The notes beneath the pieces were generated by a model, which did not search any database, had not been told where the DNA came from, and saw nothing but the letters and a program-made list of their open reading frames with translations. Made by a program: the position numbers and the translations under genes. Shown one piece after another: positions 31,359 through 40,435 of a stretch of 64,000 nt of DNA. The stretch is from Prochlorococcus sp. AG-402-I21 (lineage in GTDB: Bacteria; Cyanobacteriota; Cyanobacteriia; PCC-6307; Cyanobiaceae): positions 124,001 through 188,000 of the forward strand of contig QCHZ01000001.1 in assembly GCA_003216955.1 (NCBI GenBank), written 5' to 3'. How positions within the stretch are numbered: position 1 is the stretch's first letter; every line of letters starts with the position of its first letter.

Positions 31359-31511
31359 CTAGCTATCTATTGAAAATGTTCTTTCTAATTTTGCTTTTAT
31401 TTGCTTTAAAGACGGTTCTGAGACCTTGAGAATTTTTTTATAGAAGCCAAAAAGTTTAAGACAAGCCAAGGGAACAAATATTGTTAGAAGTAAGGTTTTA
31501 GTTGTAATCAT
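31359..31511 (-). CDS. small membrane-anchored basic protein, 50 aa
   Basis: ATG at 31511. N-terminal helix (KTLLLTIFVPLACLKLFGFY) then a Lys-rich amphipathic helix ending FSIDS. Unknown family. Confidence 0.5.
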   Translation of the reverse strand: MITTKTLLLTIFVPLACLKLFGFYKKILKVSEPSLKQIKAKLERTFSIDS

Positions 31512-31641
31512 ATAAATGTTATAAGCCAAATCGATGAGAAACGCTCAAATATTACTTGTTAAACCTATATATAAACTTAATGTCTTGAAGAAATTTTAGT
31601 TAAGGTCAAGGTGTTAAAAACGAATTAATCAATTCAATAAA

Positions 31642-32403
31642 ATGCAAGACAGGAAGGATCTCAAAACCCTTATTTACCAGGTAGCAGCAGCAACAGATAG
31701 AGGTCAAAGGATGAACGCGATGATCGCTCCTATGTACAAAAACAAATTAGTAGAGATGAATAAACTAGTTGAAGATCTACTGCCCTTATCAGATGAAATA
31801 ACTCAGAGTTCTATTGAAGGTGAATGGGAGCTTATTTACTCATCAGTTGAATTATTTAGAAGCTCTCCATTTTTCTTAGCCATTGAAAAGGCTTTAAACG
31901 ACAAATCAAAAAGCGATTTATTTTTCAAGCTTCATCTTTTACAAGTTGGTTCATTTGGTTTATCGACAGTAGGAAGAGTCGGTCAATATCTCAATTTTAA
32001 TAAAGGGGAAATGATTTCCACCTTTGATACCACTATCTTTGGACTTACAACCATCCCAATCCTTGGGTGGTTCAAGCTTTTGCCTACCTTTGGTGGTCGC
32101 GTCATAACTCTGGCTAAGGGGCTTCAACTAAAAAACAACATTCTTTCAATGGAGTTGGAGAAGACTAAAGTATCAGAGGTAGATGGACTGGGAAGAATTC
32201 CATTATTAGATAGTATTCTCATGGAAAGGTGGTATCCAGTAAAGACCGTATGGAAACTTTTGCCATGGAACAAAGAAGATCCAAATTGTGAGATTAACGT
32301 GATCTATGTAGACGAAGATTTAAGAATCATTAGAGATATGCACGGAGCAATGTTTGTTTACATACGTCCATCAATTCCTCTTCTAGACCAAACAAAAATT
32401 TAA
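31642..32403 (+). CDS. PAP/fibrillin family protein
   Basis: 253 aa. The PAP_fibrillin domain is marked by IEGEWELIYSSVELFRSSPF near 58-77, FDTTIFGLTTIPILGWF in the centre and YVDEDLRIIRDMHGAMFVYI at the C-terminus. Fibrillins associate with plastoglobules or thylakoids and with lipid/carotenoid homeostasis. It precedes a CRTISO-like oxidoreductase on the same strand, which fits a carotenoid-related setting. Confidence 0.88.
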   Translation: MQDRKDLKTLIYQVAAATDRGQRMNAMIAPMYKNKLVEMNKLVEDLLPLSDEITQSSIEGEWELIYSSVELFRSSPFFLAIEKALNDKSKSDLFFKLHLLQVGSFGLSTVGRVGQYLNFNKGEMISTFDTTIFGLTTIPILGWFKLLPTFGGRVITLAKGLQLKNNILSMELEKTKVSEVDGLGRIPLLDSILMERWYPVKTVWKLLPWNKEDPNCEINVIYVDEDLRIIRDMHGAMFVYIRPSIPLLDQTKI

Positions 32404-32497
32404 GTAAATTCCCTTCTTAAATACTGAATTCACTGAAGCAATTCTGAAGAATTTGTAGTAGAAAATCTAAAGAAAAAAATTTTTTACAAAAAAATAA

Positions 32498-34027
32498 ATG
32501 AAAAATCCAGAAATAATAGTAATTGGAAGTGGTATAGGAGGATTATGCTGCGCAGGATTACTCGCAAAAGCTGGCAAAAAAGTCCTAATTCTTGAGGCTC
32601 ACACAAAACCAGGAGGAGCCGCTCATGGCTTTGAGAAAAGTGGTTATAAATTTGAATCTGGTCCCTCTCTTTGGAGTGGAATAGGTACTTGGCCTACGAC
32701 AAATCCTTTAGGTCAAGTACTTAAAGCTCTAAACCAAAAAGTTGAATTAATTAAATATCAGGATTGGAATGTTCAAATTCCTGAGGGTGACTACACAATT
32801 GGAGTTGGAGATAAACGATTCCTTGATCAGATCAATTCAATTAGCGGAAATGATGCCATTAAAGAATGGGAACATTTTATTAAAGTGATTAAACCAATTG
32901 GTGCAGCAGCTAATTCAATTCCCCTAATAGCACTAAATCAAAACAAGGAAACTATCTATCAGCTCTTAAGACGTAGTAAAACACTCCTCACCCACTTGAA
33001 ATCATTTAAATACCTAGGAGGTACTTTTGGAAATTTAGTTGATGAACATCTTAAAGATCCATTTTTACGAAATTGGGTTGATTTACTTTGCTTTCTAATA
33101 AGCGGTTTGTCCAAGGACGAAACAAATGCAGCTGCAATGGCAACCCTTTTTGATGATTGGTTTAAACAAGATGCCTACCTGGAATATCCAAAGGGAGGAA
33201 GTGAATCTATCGTTAAGGCTCTATTAAATGGAATTTACTTATTTGGAGGGAATCTTAGAATTAATTCAAAGGTAAGTCAGATAATTATAAAAAGGAATAA
33301 AGCAATCGGAATTGAGTTAAAAAATGGTGAGAAAATATTTGCAGATCATATTGTTAGCAACGCAGATATTTGGAACACACTTGATTTAATCCCAAAAGAA
33401 ATATCTCAAAAATGGAGAGAAGAAAGATCCATGACTCCAAAATGTAAGTCATTTCTTCATGTACATCTTGGATTTAATGCAGAAGGACTAGAAAATATTC
33501 CACTTCATTCAATATGGGTTGATGATTGGGCTAAGGGTATTACTGCTGAAAGGAATGTAGTAGTTCTCTCTATTCCATCGGCATTGGATCCAACAATGTC
33601 TCCTCCCAACAAGCACATTCTTCACGGATATACGCCTGCTAATGAGCCTTGGGAGAAATGGGAAAATCTTAAAGTTGGTACTAAAGAATATGAAAAGACA
33701 AAAGAGGATCGCTGCTCAGTCTTCTGGCAACCAATAAAAAACTTAATACCTGATATTCAGGAAAGAATCGAAATAAAAATGCTAGGGACACCACTTACTC
33801 ATCAAAGATTTTTAAATACAAAACATGGAAGTTATGGTCCAGCCTTGTCAGCAGCAGAAGGGTTTTTCCCAGGGAATAAAACTCCTATTAAGAATCTATT
33901 ATTGTGTGGCTCAAGTACATTCCCAGGAATCGGCATACCACCTGTAGCCGCTAGTGGTGCTATGGCCGCCAATACAATTCTTGGTTCTAAATTTCAAAGA
34001 AATCTAATCGAAGAGCTAGATATATAA
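32498..34027 (+). CDS. CRTISO-like FAD-dependent oxidoreductase
   Basis: 509 aa. The FAD motif IVIGSGIGGLCCAGLLAKAG is followed by the acidic ILEAH-x3-GGAAHGF signature of the phytoene desaturase/carotenoid isomerase group. LLLCGSSTFPGIGIPPVAASG at the C-terminus is the second nucleotide-binding segment. It could be carotenoid isomerase (crtH/crtISO) or the related all-trans-retinol saturase-type enzyme; I cannot separate these by eye. Confidence 0.88.
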   Translation: MKNPEIIVIGSGIGGLCCAGLLAKAGKKVLILEAHTKPGGAAHGFEKSGYKFESGPSLWSGIGTWPTTNPLGQVLKALNQKVELIKYQDWNVQIPEGDYTIGVGDKRFLDQINSISGNDAIKEWEHFIKVIKPIGAAANSIPLIALNQNKETIYQLLRRSKTLLTHLKSFKYLGGTFGNLVDEHLKDPFLRNWVDLLCFLISGLSKDETNAAAMATLFDDWFKQDAYLEYPKGGSESIVKALLNGIYLFGGNLRINSKVSQIIIKRNKAIGIELKNGEKIFADHIVSNADIWNTLDLIPKEISQKWREERSMTPKCKSFLHVHLGFNAEGLENIPLHSIWVDDWAKGITAERNVVVLSIPSALDPTMSPPNKHILHGYTPANEPWEKWENLKVGTKEYEKTKEDRCSVFWQPIKNLIPDIQERIEIKMLGTPLTHQRFLNTKHGSYGPALSAAEGFFPGNKTPIKNLLLCGSSTFPGIGIPPVAASGAMAANTILGSKFQRNLIEELDI

Positions 34028-34069
34028 AAAAAGACTATTCTTGCTAGACAAAATGAAAATACAAATCAA

Positions 34070-34333
34070 ATGACTCACTCACTCAACAAAGCTTTTACAG
34101 GAGTAATAGCTCTAGCTCTGATAGTGATAGCTGTAGGCCGTATCCCCTTTTCCAGAGAAAAAGAGCTCTCAAATCTATGCAGAGAATACTACACAATGTA
34201 CCTTAATCAGAATGACTATTCACTAAAAGAAAAAAACGCGAAGATCAAAGTGATTGCAAAGAAAACAGGTCTTAAAGCTGAGACAAATAATGTTGGTAAT
34301 TTTTGTAATTCGTTCTATTTCAACCAAAGATAG
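34070..34333 (+). CDS. membrane-anchored protein with Cys, 87 aa
   Basis: N-terminal helix (FTGVIALALIVIAVGRIPF), then a soluble Lys/Asn-rich domain with Cys in NLCREYYTMYL and NFCNSFYF, probably a disulfide pair outside. It begins 43 bases after the CRTISO-like gene on the same strand. Unknown family. Confidence 0.6.
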   Translation: MTHSLNKAFTGVIALALIVIAVGRIPFSREKELSNLCREYYTMYLNQNDYSLKEKNAKIKVIAKKTGLKAETNNVGNFCNSFYFNQR

Positions 34334-34468
34334 ATTTTAAATAAGAAAATAGAATAGTTTTCTGAAAACATTTATTCAGTTTCTAATAGGAACAAATACA
34401 TCCGTAATTATATCGATAGATTTAATATCAATTTAGTAGTTAAATAAGGATAGTAACGAGGAATAATC

Positions 34469-34642
34469 ATGAAGAAAGAAACTTCATCAAATCTCCTTGA
34501 AAAAATTGATGTCGCCAAAGAAAGAATCAAGGAATTAGAAACAATGATTAATCATTGGGAAGGTATCGAAGTTGAAGGCTTTTGGGATACTGAATGCTCT
34601 ATAAATCCATCATCTCCGGCATGCCTTCTCTTTAATAATTGA
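34469..34642 (+). CDS. CP12-like tail protein, 57 aa
   Basis: An N-terminal coiled helix (EKIDVAKERIKELETMINHW) is followed by FWDTECSINPSSPACLLFNN. The ECS-x-NPSSPAC core is the same as in 17360-17521 and reproduces the CP12 C-terminal loop (C-x8-C). Only the last acidic residues differ. It may bind GAPDH; untested inference. Confidence 0.6.
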   Translation: MKKETSSNLLEKIDVAKERIKELETMINHWEGIEVEGFWDTECSINPSSPACLLFNN

Positions 34643-34855
34643 CCTTTAATCGGTAAAACTTTATGCCAACTCAAGCAAATCAACTCAGATCAAAAGCTAT
34701 TCTAATAACCTTATTAGTGATTAGAATTACCTCAAAGACCATAAGAATCACTTGATGAGGCGCAAAGGTATTTTTCTTTAACTGGTGAAATCTACATTTT
34801 TAAACTCATGATTCACAAAAAAATTTTATAGAGTTAAAAAAATTGTCGATAAAAA

Positions 34856-35416
34856 ATGACGGAGCTATCCAAAGTCGTTTCATCAAGTGACTTTGATGAT
34901 TGGTTTTCTTTGAACGACACTGTTATGGGAGGTTCAAGTAAGGCAGTTTGTAGATCTTCCTCAAAAGGCCTCTCCCTGGAAGGTGTTGTAGTTGAGGAAA
35001 AAGGAGGTTTTGTTAGTTGCAAATCTCCAATATTTTCACCCGTTCTAAATTTATCCAATTATCAAGGTTTTGAATTAAAAATTGAAGGTAAAGGTCGAAC
35101 TTTAAAATTTGGAGTGTCATGTAAATATAGAATTTTTGGATTAAGAGGATTTTTCTTAGACAAATCACCGGGGGGGCTCAGATGGGTAGCAGAAATACAA
35201 ACAAAAAGATTTGGAACAACTACTATCAAAGTACCTTTTGAAAGCCTTGAACCAACTGTTCTAGCAAAAAAAATTTCATTACCAATTATTTTCAAATCAG
35301 AATCTATAACCCAATTTCAATTACTACATTCCAAATTTGGCAAACCAGGAGAATTGAATCCTGACTTTAAGCCTGGCAAAATAAATTTTGTATTACAATC
35401 GATTAGTGTCTATTAG
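34856..35416 (+). CDS. CIA30/NDUFAF1 family protein
   Basis: 186 aa beta-sandwich of the CIA30 family. WFSLNDTVMGGSSKAVCRSS is the diagnostic N-terminal motif (W-x-x-xND-x-VMGG-x-S). Then LEGVVVEEKGGFVSCKSP and a C-terminal strand GKINFVLQSISVY. In mitochondria the family assists complex I assembly; in cyanobacteria it is uncharacterised, and an NDH-1-linked role is possible. Confidence 0.92.
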   Translation: MTELSKVVSSSDFDDWFSLNDTVMGGSSKAVCRSSSKGLSLEGVVVEEKGGFVSCKSPIFSPVLNLSNYQGFELKIEGKGRTLKFGVSCKYRIFGLRGFFLDKSPGGLRWVAEIQTKRFGTTTIKVPFESLEPTVLAKKISLPIIFKSESITQFQLLHSKFGKPGELNPDFKPGKINFVLQSISVY

Positions 35417-35615
35417 CACAATTAGAAAAATAAATATATTTATATTGTTCTGATTTCATAGGTAATAAAAACACAATGAATAGTAAAAGTATTTTCAAAG
35501 GATTGAACCTAAAAACAAATTAAATGTATGAAAAACATTTTTTATTGTATATACTCCTATTAATTCAGAAAACACCCTATCAATGGGATTACTTTAAATA
35601 TACAACCTCAATAAG

Positions 35616-37091
35616 ATGAAGAAGAAAGACTTACCACCGATATGTGGTTTTGAATTTGAAATTAATAAGTTAGTAAATAAGGAAAGAGATAGTAGACAAA
35701 TCCAAGAAAAGTCAAATTTTGAGAATGTCAATTCAGGGTTTGCATGTGCCCTCCATATGCATCAACCAACTATTCCAGCAGGTAAAAATGGAGAGCTCAT
35801 TTCACATTTGCAATATATGTTTGAACACACTTCAGAAGGAGATAATCACAACGCTGAACCATTTGCTCAATGCTATAAACGTCTAGCTGAAATCATTCCA
35901 AACTTGATAGAAGAAGGATATGATCCCAAAATAATGCTTGATTACTCAGGAAATCTTCTTTGGGGAATCGAACAAATGGGGCGAAAGGATATTCTTACAT
36001 CGTTAAAGCTCCTAACGTGTAATGAGACCGTTCGTCCACACGTTGAATGGCTAGGCACTTTTTGGAGTCATGCAGTAGCCTCTTCGACTCCACCTTCAGA
36101 CTTTAAATTACAGATAACAGCCTGGCAGCACCATTTTTCATCATTATTTGGAGAAGATGCATTGCGTCGAGTAAATGGGTTTTCTCTTCCTGAGATGCAT
36201 CTTCCAAACCATCCGGATGTTCTATTTCAATTAATCAAAGCTCTTAAGGAATGTGGATATCGTTGGGTAATGGTTCAAGAACATAGTGTTCAAAATGTAG
36301 ATGGCTCTAATCTAAGAGACGAGCAAAAATATATTCCCAATATGCTCAAAGCTCAAAGTAGTAATGGAGAGACCATCTCTATTCTTTCACTAATAAAAAC
36401 TCAAGGATCAGATACAAAGCTTGTTGGACAAATGCAACCATACTACGAGGCACTAGGATTATCTAAAAAGAATTTAGGGCAACAGATTATTCCCACTCTT
36501 GTTACCCAAATAGCTGACGGAGAAAATGGCGGAGTAATGATGAACGAATTTCCTCAAGCATTCATTCAAGCATATAAAAAAATTGGTCCAAAAACGAATA
36601 CAAGTCCCACAATTGCTATGAACGGATCTGAATACCTCGACTTCCTAGAGACATTAAATATAGATGAAGATAGTTATCCATTGATACAAGCAATCAATCA
36701 ACACAAAATATGGGAAAAAATATCAGGGCCAATAACACCAATTTCGTTTAAAAAGGCAATTGATGAATTAGAAGAAGAAGACCAATCTTTTTCTTTGAGT
36801 GGATCCAGCTGGACTAACGATTTGAGTTGGGAAGATGGATATAAAAATGTTTTAGAACCAATTTCAAAACTTAGTTCCTATTTTCACCAAATATTTGACC
36901 ATTTGATAGTTCAAAATCCATCGTTAACCAAAAACCATAGCTATCAAGAAGCGCTACTATACCTTTTGCTATTAGAAACTAGCTGCTTCCGTTATTGGGG
37001 ACAGGGCGCTTGGACTGAATACGCTAAAACGATCTTCAAAAAAGGTGAAGAAGTTCTTAGAAACTTAGAAATATCAGCAGAGACAATTTAA
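35616..37091 (+). CDS. glycoside hydrolase family 57 protein
   Basis: 491 aa. GH57 motif 1 ALHMHQPTIPAGKN, motif 3 NGFSLPEMHLP with the Glu, and YRWVMVQEHSVQ are visible, with DYSGNLLWGIEQMG and EWLGTFWSHA between. GH57 enzymes act on alpha-glucans (alpha-amylase, branching or 4-alpha-glucanotransferase). Its exact activity cannot be read from the sequence. It is probably involved in glycogen handling in the cytoplasm. Confidence 0.9.
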   Translation: MKKKDLPPICGFEFEINKLVNKERDSRQIQEKSNFENVNSGFACALHMHQPTIPAGKNGELISHLQYMFEHTSEGDNHNAEPFAQCYKRLAEIIPNLIEEGYDPKIMLDYSGNLLWGIEQMGRKDILTSLKLLTCNETVRPHVEWLGTFWSHAVASSTPPSDFKLQITAWQHHFSSLFGEDALRRVNGFSLPEMHLPNHPDVLFQLIKALKECGYRWVMVQEHSVQNVDGSNLRDEQKYIPNMLKAQSSNGETISILSLIKTQGSDTKLVGQMQPYYEALGLSKKNLGQQIIPTLVTQIADGENGGVMMNEFPQAFIQAYKKIGPKTNTSPTIAMNGSEYLDFLETLNIDEDSYPLIQAINQHKIWEKISGPITPISFKKAIDELEEEDQSFSLSGSSWTNDLSWEDGYKNVLEPISKLSSYFHQIFDHLIVQNPSLTKNHSYQEALLYLLLLETSCFRYWGQGAWTEYAKTIFKKGEEVLRNLEISAETI

Positions 37092-37181
37092 TCAATTTTG
37101 TAAAGGCATCAAACAAGAAAAAGAATTAACTAGCAAAAAATAAATTTTTGCGTTAAGGTCACCGACCAAAGCTTTAGTAAA

Positions 37182-37373
37182 ATGACTAGTACAAGTTTTG
37201 ACAAAAATGGACTCGATAAAGCAGGTATTCATTGGATGCAATATCTTTCAATGACATCAATGTCATTGCTTATATTTCTTATAGCATTAGACAAAGCAGT
37301 TCCTAGCTTTCATCATTTTGTCTTACTTTCAATGGCCCAAGCAGGAATTATTTGTAATGGGATGGCTGGATAA
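37182..37373 (+). CDS. membrane protein with GIHWMQY motif, 63 aa
   Basis: A polar start, LDKAGIHWMQYLSMTSMSLL entering a helix, then LDKAVPSFHHFVLL and a second short helix. The paralog at 51987-52187 keeps GLD-x-L/AGIHWMQY and LDKA(V/L)PSFHHFVL. His residues near the membrane surface could bind a cofactor. Unknown family. Confidence 0.65.
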   Translation: MTSTSFDKNGLDKAGIHWMQYLSMTSMSLLIFLIALDKAVPSFHHFVLLSMAQAGIICNGMAG

Positions 37374-37420
37374 ACACTTTTTACAGATCCACTGATCATG
37401 CCAAAGAAAAATATTAAAAT

Positions 37421-37555
37421 ATGAAAGAGAAAATCAATCCAGACAACGATGGTTGCGATCCATCAGAGGAATACTTCAAAAAGAAAGACGACACATATGA
37501 AAATGAAACTGAAGAATATTTTCCTCAAGAGACTTCTAAGCCCCCCCACTATTAA
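37421..37555 (+). CDS. small acidic protein, 44 aa
   Basis: ATG at 37421. Very acidic (NDGCDPSEEYF, TYENETEEYFPQE) with a C-terminal TSKPPHY. Probably intrinsically disordered. Starts 48 bases after the preceding membrane gene. Unknown. Confidence 0.5.
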   Translation: MKEKINPDNDGCDPSEEYFKKKDDTYENETEEYFPQETSKPPHY

Positions 37556-37601
37556 AGCAACTAAAAAGGGCTGAAGATAATATGAAATCAACTAATGATT
37601 A

Positions 37602-37772
37602 TTATCTATGTGAAATGTATGTGCCTTCTGGATAGAGCTTTGAAATTGCATTAAATCGCTTTGAGATTTGTCGTTCTTTGTCAATCTTGACTTTACGATT
37701 AAGAACCAAAACGTTGTGAACAATCCATAGAAAAAAGGCAACAAGCCAATACCAAGATATAGGATGAGCCAA
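37602..37772 (-). CDS. membrane-anchored basic protein, 56 aa, TTG start
   Basis: From TTG at 37772: AHPISWYWLVAFFLWIVHNV forms the anchor, then a Lys/Arg-rich tail ending KLYPEGTYISHR. No ATG is present in frame upstream. The composition supports coding. Confidence 0.5.
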   Translation of the reverse strand: MAHPISWYWLVAFFLWIVHNVLVLNRKVKIDKERQISKRFNAISKLYPEGTYISHR

Positions 37773-37959
37773 AATTTTTATATATCATTTAATTTAAGAT
37801 GGCAATCTTGAAAGTTTTTTTCATAAGTATTTAAACCCTTTGTTATTACCTCAACATCAAAATTAGATTTTTAGAGACAATAATTCAAGATTGTTGCCCT
37901 ATTCACTAGATCATCAACTTTGTGGGATTAGCTGAAAATACGCTAGTCATTCATTAAAT

Positions 37960-38058
37960 ATGGAAACATTTAGTGTAAATCAAGAAACACTTTTCCCAAA
38001 TATACATATTCCTCCTGGGTTATTCATAGGATTTTCTACCATTTTTTTCTCAGGATAA
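37960..38058 (+). CDS. tiny peptide, 32 aa
   Basis: METFSVNQETLFPNIHIPPG then a hydrophobic end. LFPNIHIPPG faintly recalls the FPF-x-PG tail of the secreted family, but there is no signal peptide, so it might be a remnant. Low support. Confidence 0.3.
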   Translation: METFSVNQETLFPNIHIPPGLFIGFSTIFFSG

Positions 38059-38158
38059 GGCAGTGTATTTAGGCCTCTAATTTGAGATAAAGATTAGAAG
38101 ATTTAATGAATTATTGAGAGAGCCGTAACTTATCTGGTTTGATTTTATGATAGATATT

Positions 38159-38317
38159 CTAAAAATATGAGCTTTTCAAATGCCTTTCCATGCATATAGT
38201 TTGGCAATCGTTCTCTTCCGCACTGCTAGATATTGAACAATATGTAACACACTCAAGATAATCTTCAATTGGATCCACTTGTCCTTGGGACATTTTCTTA
38301 GTATCTATTGTATTCAT
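38159..38317 (-). CDS. small twin-Cys protein, 52 aa
   Basis: ATG at 38317. DPIEDYLECVTYCSIS followed by DCQTICMERHLK gives two C-x3-C pairs about 13 residues apart, the geometry of CHCH-like/twin CX3C small proteins or a metal site. The DPI(E/Q)-x-Y-x-EC start is shared in outline with 38893 (DPIQDINEC). No signal peptide. Function unknown. Confidence 0.6.
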   Translation of the reverse strand: MNTIDTKKMSQGQVDPIEDYLECVTYCSISSSAEENDCQTICMERHLKSSYF

Positions 38318-38445
38318 AAAAGTCTCCAATAATTGACTTTAATTTATCCTTTCTTTTTATTTTTTTCTATCGGTATTACTTACTAACTTATAAGCATAAG
38401 AAATACTGATACATAAATTAAATTTACATTAAAATGATTTTTTAG

Positions 38446-38625
38446 CTACTTTCTCAATTTTATTCTGATTCCTATTCTTTCTCTAATAGCTTTTATCGGA
38501 ATCATATCTTTCATTTGATCATCAATTTGCTTTCTAATTAAATTCCTAAATAATTGGGAAAGCAAAACCAAAATCAAAAGTGACACTACAAGGGTGAGCA
38601 ATGCGATTAATGAATAAGTATCCAT
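38446..38625 (-). CDS. membrane-anchored basic protein, 59 aa
   Basis: I use ATG at 38625 (MDTYSLIALLTLVVSLLI), which starts directly before the helix. An upstream ATG at 38688 would overlap the neighbouring gene. The tail is basic (IRERIGIRIKLRK). Unknown family. Confidence 0.5.
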   Translation of the reverse strand: MDTYSLIALLTLVVSLLILVLLSQLFRNLIRKQIDDQMKDMIPIKAIRERIGIRIKLRK

Positions 38626-38626
38626 C

Positions 38627-38887
38627 TTAAAGCTCTCTATATATTGCCCATTCATCACCATCAGCAGTAACTTCAGACAGTAAAGCAACAGCTATATCGG
38701 ACTGATCAGAGCGTTTAACAATAATCTCTTTACCACCAATATACGGATCATTGAACTCTGATTTTGAACGGCTAGCCTCCAACTGTTCAGATGGTGTCAA
38801 AAGATCAAGAATTTTAATCCATATCTCATCATCTGAAGCAAAAGGATGAACAGAAAACTTACTCGGACTATTTCTTTTTTTATCCAT
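38627..38887 (-). CDS. hypothetical protein, 86 aa
   Basis: Soluble. WIKILDLLTPSEQLEASRSK is helical, followed by a strand-rich end (EIIVKRSDQSDIAVALLSE, then DEWAIYREL). It lies between two co-directional genes with gaps of 1 and 5 bases, so a three-gene unit 39099-38446 is likely. No known domain. Confidence 0.6.
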   Translation of the reverse strand: MDKKRNSPSKFSVHPFASDDEIWIKILDLLTPSEQLEASRSKSEFNDPYIGGKEIIVKRSDQSDIAVALLSEVTADGDEWAIYREL

Positions 38888-38892
38888 ATTAT

Positions 38893-39099
38893 TTAATTTC
38901 CAGCATTAAGCTCTTTTACTTCATTAACTAACCGCTCTTGTCGTTCAGGCGTAATAAATCCATGAGATGCACACTCATTAATGTCTTGAATTGGATCTGA
39001 TAGTCCATCGTGTTTTTCTAGCCATCCCTCAGTGCAACCTTTACATGCTAATTCATTTAATTCATTAGCCAAAGACTTTGCTTTCAAGCTATCCATCAA
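38893..39099 (-). CDS. small Cys-containing protein, 68 aa
   Basis: Helical start (LKAKSLANELNELACKGCTE), then GLSDPIQDINECASHGFITPERQERL. Three Cys (CKGC plus C about 27 residues later) suggest a metal site. First gene of a probable three-gene unit. Unknown family. Confidence 0.6.
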   Translation of the reverse strand: MMDSLKAKSLANELNELACKGCTEGWLEKHDGLSDPIQDINECASHGFITPERQERLVNEVKELNAGN

Positions 39100-39264
39100 T
39101 AAAATTTTAAAAACTTCTTTCTTTCTACTTTACTGTCATTCAATAACTCAAGGAAAAATTAATAAGCCTTATTCAACAAAATTGCCAAGTTGTAAAGTTT
39201 TTACCCTATCAAAAGATAAATGGAATCAAAGAAAATAAGAACTAGAAAAAATTAGGCTAGGAGA

Positions 39265-39375
39265 TCATGCAGCTTCCTTTTTGAATTCACGGTAAATAGA
39301 AATATCTATAGGTCTATTCACATCAGATTGAAAATCAACTATGTCTTGATAAATTTCATTAGGTAAAGGTTCCAT
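39265..39375 (-). CDS. small acidic peptide, 36 aa
   Basis: From ATG at 39375: MEPLPNEIYQDIVDFQSDVN, then RPIDISIYREFKKEAA. The frame is open further upstream to ATG at 39510, but that part is low-quality Ser/Lys sequence, so I prefer the internal start. Unknown. Confidence 0.45.
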   Translation of the reverse strand: MEPLPNEIYQDIVDFQSDVNRPIDISIYREFKKEAA

Positions 39376-39612
39376 TTCGCATCTTGAATAACATTTGCTG
39401 TTGTCGATCTTTTTCAATGAAAACCTTTTGCTTAAGCGCTTAAAGATAAACAATGTCACAATGCAACTTGAGTTAGTTATATCGTTTGAAGCTATAGATG
39501 CAATATGCAAAACTACCAGGCTTCTCTATTAATTGAGTGAGTAGTTATTACTAATAATGTTTTTTTGTAGTAGTTGCCACTTCATATCAATTTGAATAAA
39601 CAGCAAGATTAA

Positions 39613-39792
39613 ATGAGAATTAAAAAAAAAATGACTTTATCACCAAATGAGATGACTCCGTACATAAGAAAAATACAACAAAAATTTGATAAAGCTCAAA
39701 TGTTTTTAATGAAAAATGGTTTTCATCAAGCCACAAAAAGTCTTTTACAAGACATCGAAAATGCTAACGGTATAAATAAAAAAACTAACTAA
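39613..39792 (+). CDS. small basic helical protein, 59 aa
   Basis: ATG at 39613. Reads MTLSPNEMTPYIRKIQQKFD from its second Met, then AQMFLMKNGFHQATKSLLQD. A soluble two-helix basic protein. Unknown family. Confidence 0.55.
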   Translation: MRIKKKMTLSPNEMTPYIRKIQQKFDKAQMFLMKNGFHQATKSLLQDIENANGINKKTN

Positions 39793-39888
39793 CATCCCCC
39801 CAGACGATGGAAGCGAAAACAACAAAGTCTGTAGTGACAAAAGTAAAGTAGTAAACATATACATCCTCTAATATTCACTTACCTTTCC

Positions 39889-40185
39889 ATGGCAACTGAA
39901 ATCACTGTTTTAGACTTCAAGCTTAGTAATACTTTTTCAGAGTATTGCACTCATATGAATGCCCCAGAGCAGCAGGCGATGTTTAAAGAGATGGGTGTTA
40001 AAACTTTTTATATCGGTGAATGTGTAGGAGACTCTAAAAGAGCAACTGTTATGTTTGAAGGACCAGAGAATGTTTTATATAACATTTTCATTAGTCCGGA
40101 AACAAAGCCTATTGTTGAAGCCTCTGGTCATATTTATGAAGGAACAAAAATCACAAGATGGAAAAACAATTGTCCTAACTGCTAA
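39889..40185 (+). CDS. DUF3764 family protein
   Basis: 98 aa. EITVLDFKLSNTFSEYCTHM at the start, a core FYIGECVGDSKRATVMFEGP, and a C-terminal extension ending NNCPNC. Extra Cys residues, including a C-terminal C-x2-C, distinguish it from the other three paralogs. The stop overlaps the convergent gene at 40182 by four bases. Confidence 0.82.
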   Translation: MATEITVLDFKLSNTFSEYCTHMNAPEQQAMFKEMGVKTFYIGECVGDSKRATVMFEGPENVLYNIFISPETKPIVEASGHIYEGTKITRWKNNCPNC

Positions 40186-40355
40186 TTTTCACGTGTTGAA
40201 CTTCCTAAAGAAATCGCATTTGGAATCATAGGTATTGAATGTTTTTTTCCGTCTGGGCTTACATATATATTCTCTTTCCCATATTCTGTATCTATGATTT
40301 TTTCAAAATGAGTCCCCTTTGGAAGATGTAAAAAATATTTTTGTGCTCTGTTCAT
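40182..40355 (-). CDS. hypothetical protein, 57 aa
   Basis: ATG at 40355. RAQKYFLHLPKGTHFEKIID then YVSPDGKKHSIPMIPNAISL. Soluble beta-rich small domain. It overlaps the convergent DUF3764 gene by four bases. Family unknown. Confidence 0.55.
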   Translation of the reverse strand: MNRAQKYFLHLPKGTHFEKIIDTEYGKENIYVSPDGKKHSIPMIPNAISLGSSTREN

Positions 40356-40435
40356 ATTTTTTATACAGCTATTTAAAAATAACTAGGATATTCCCCAACG
40401 ACAACAAATTGATTGTTTTATGAAAGTTTTGGTAG

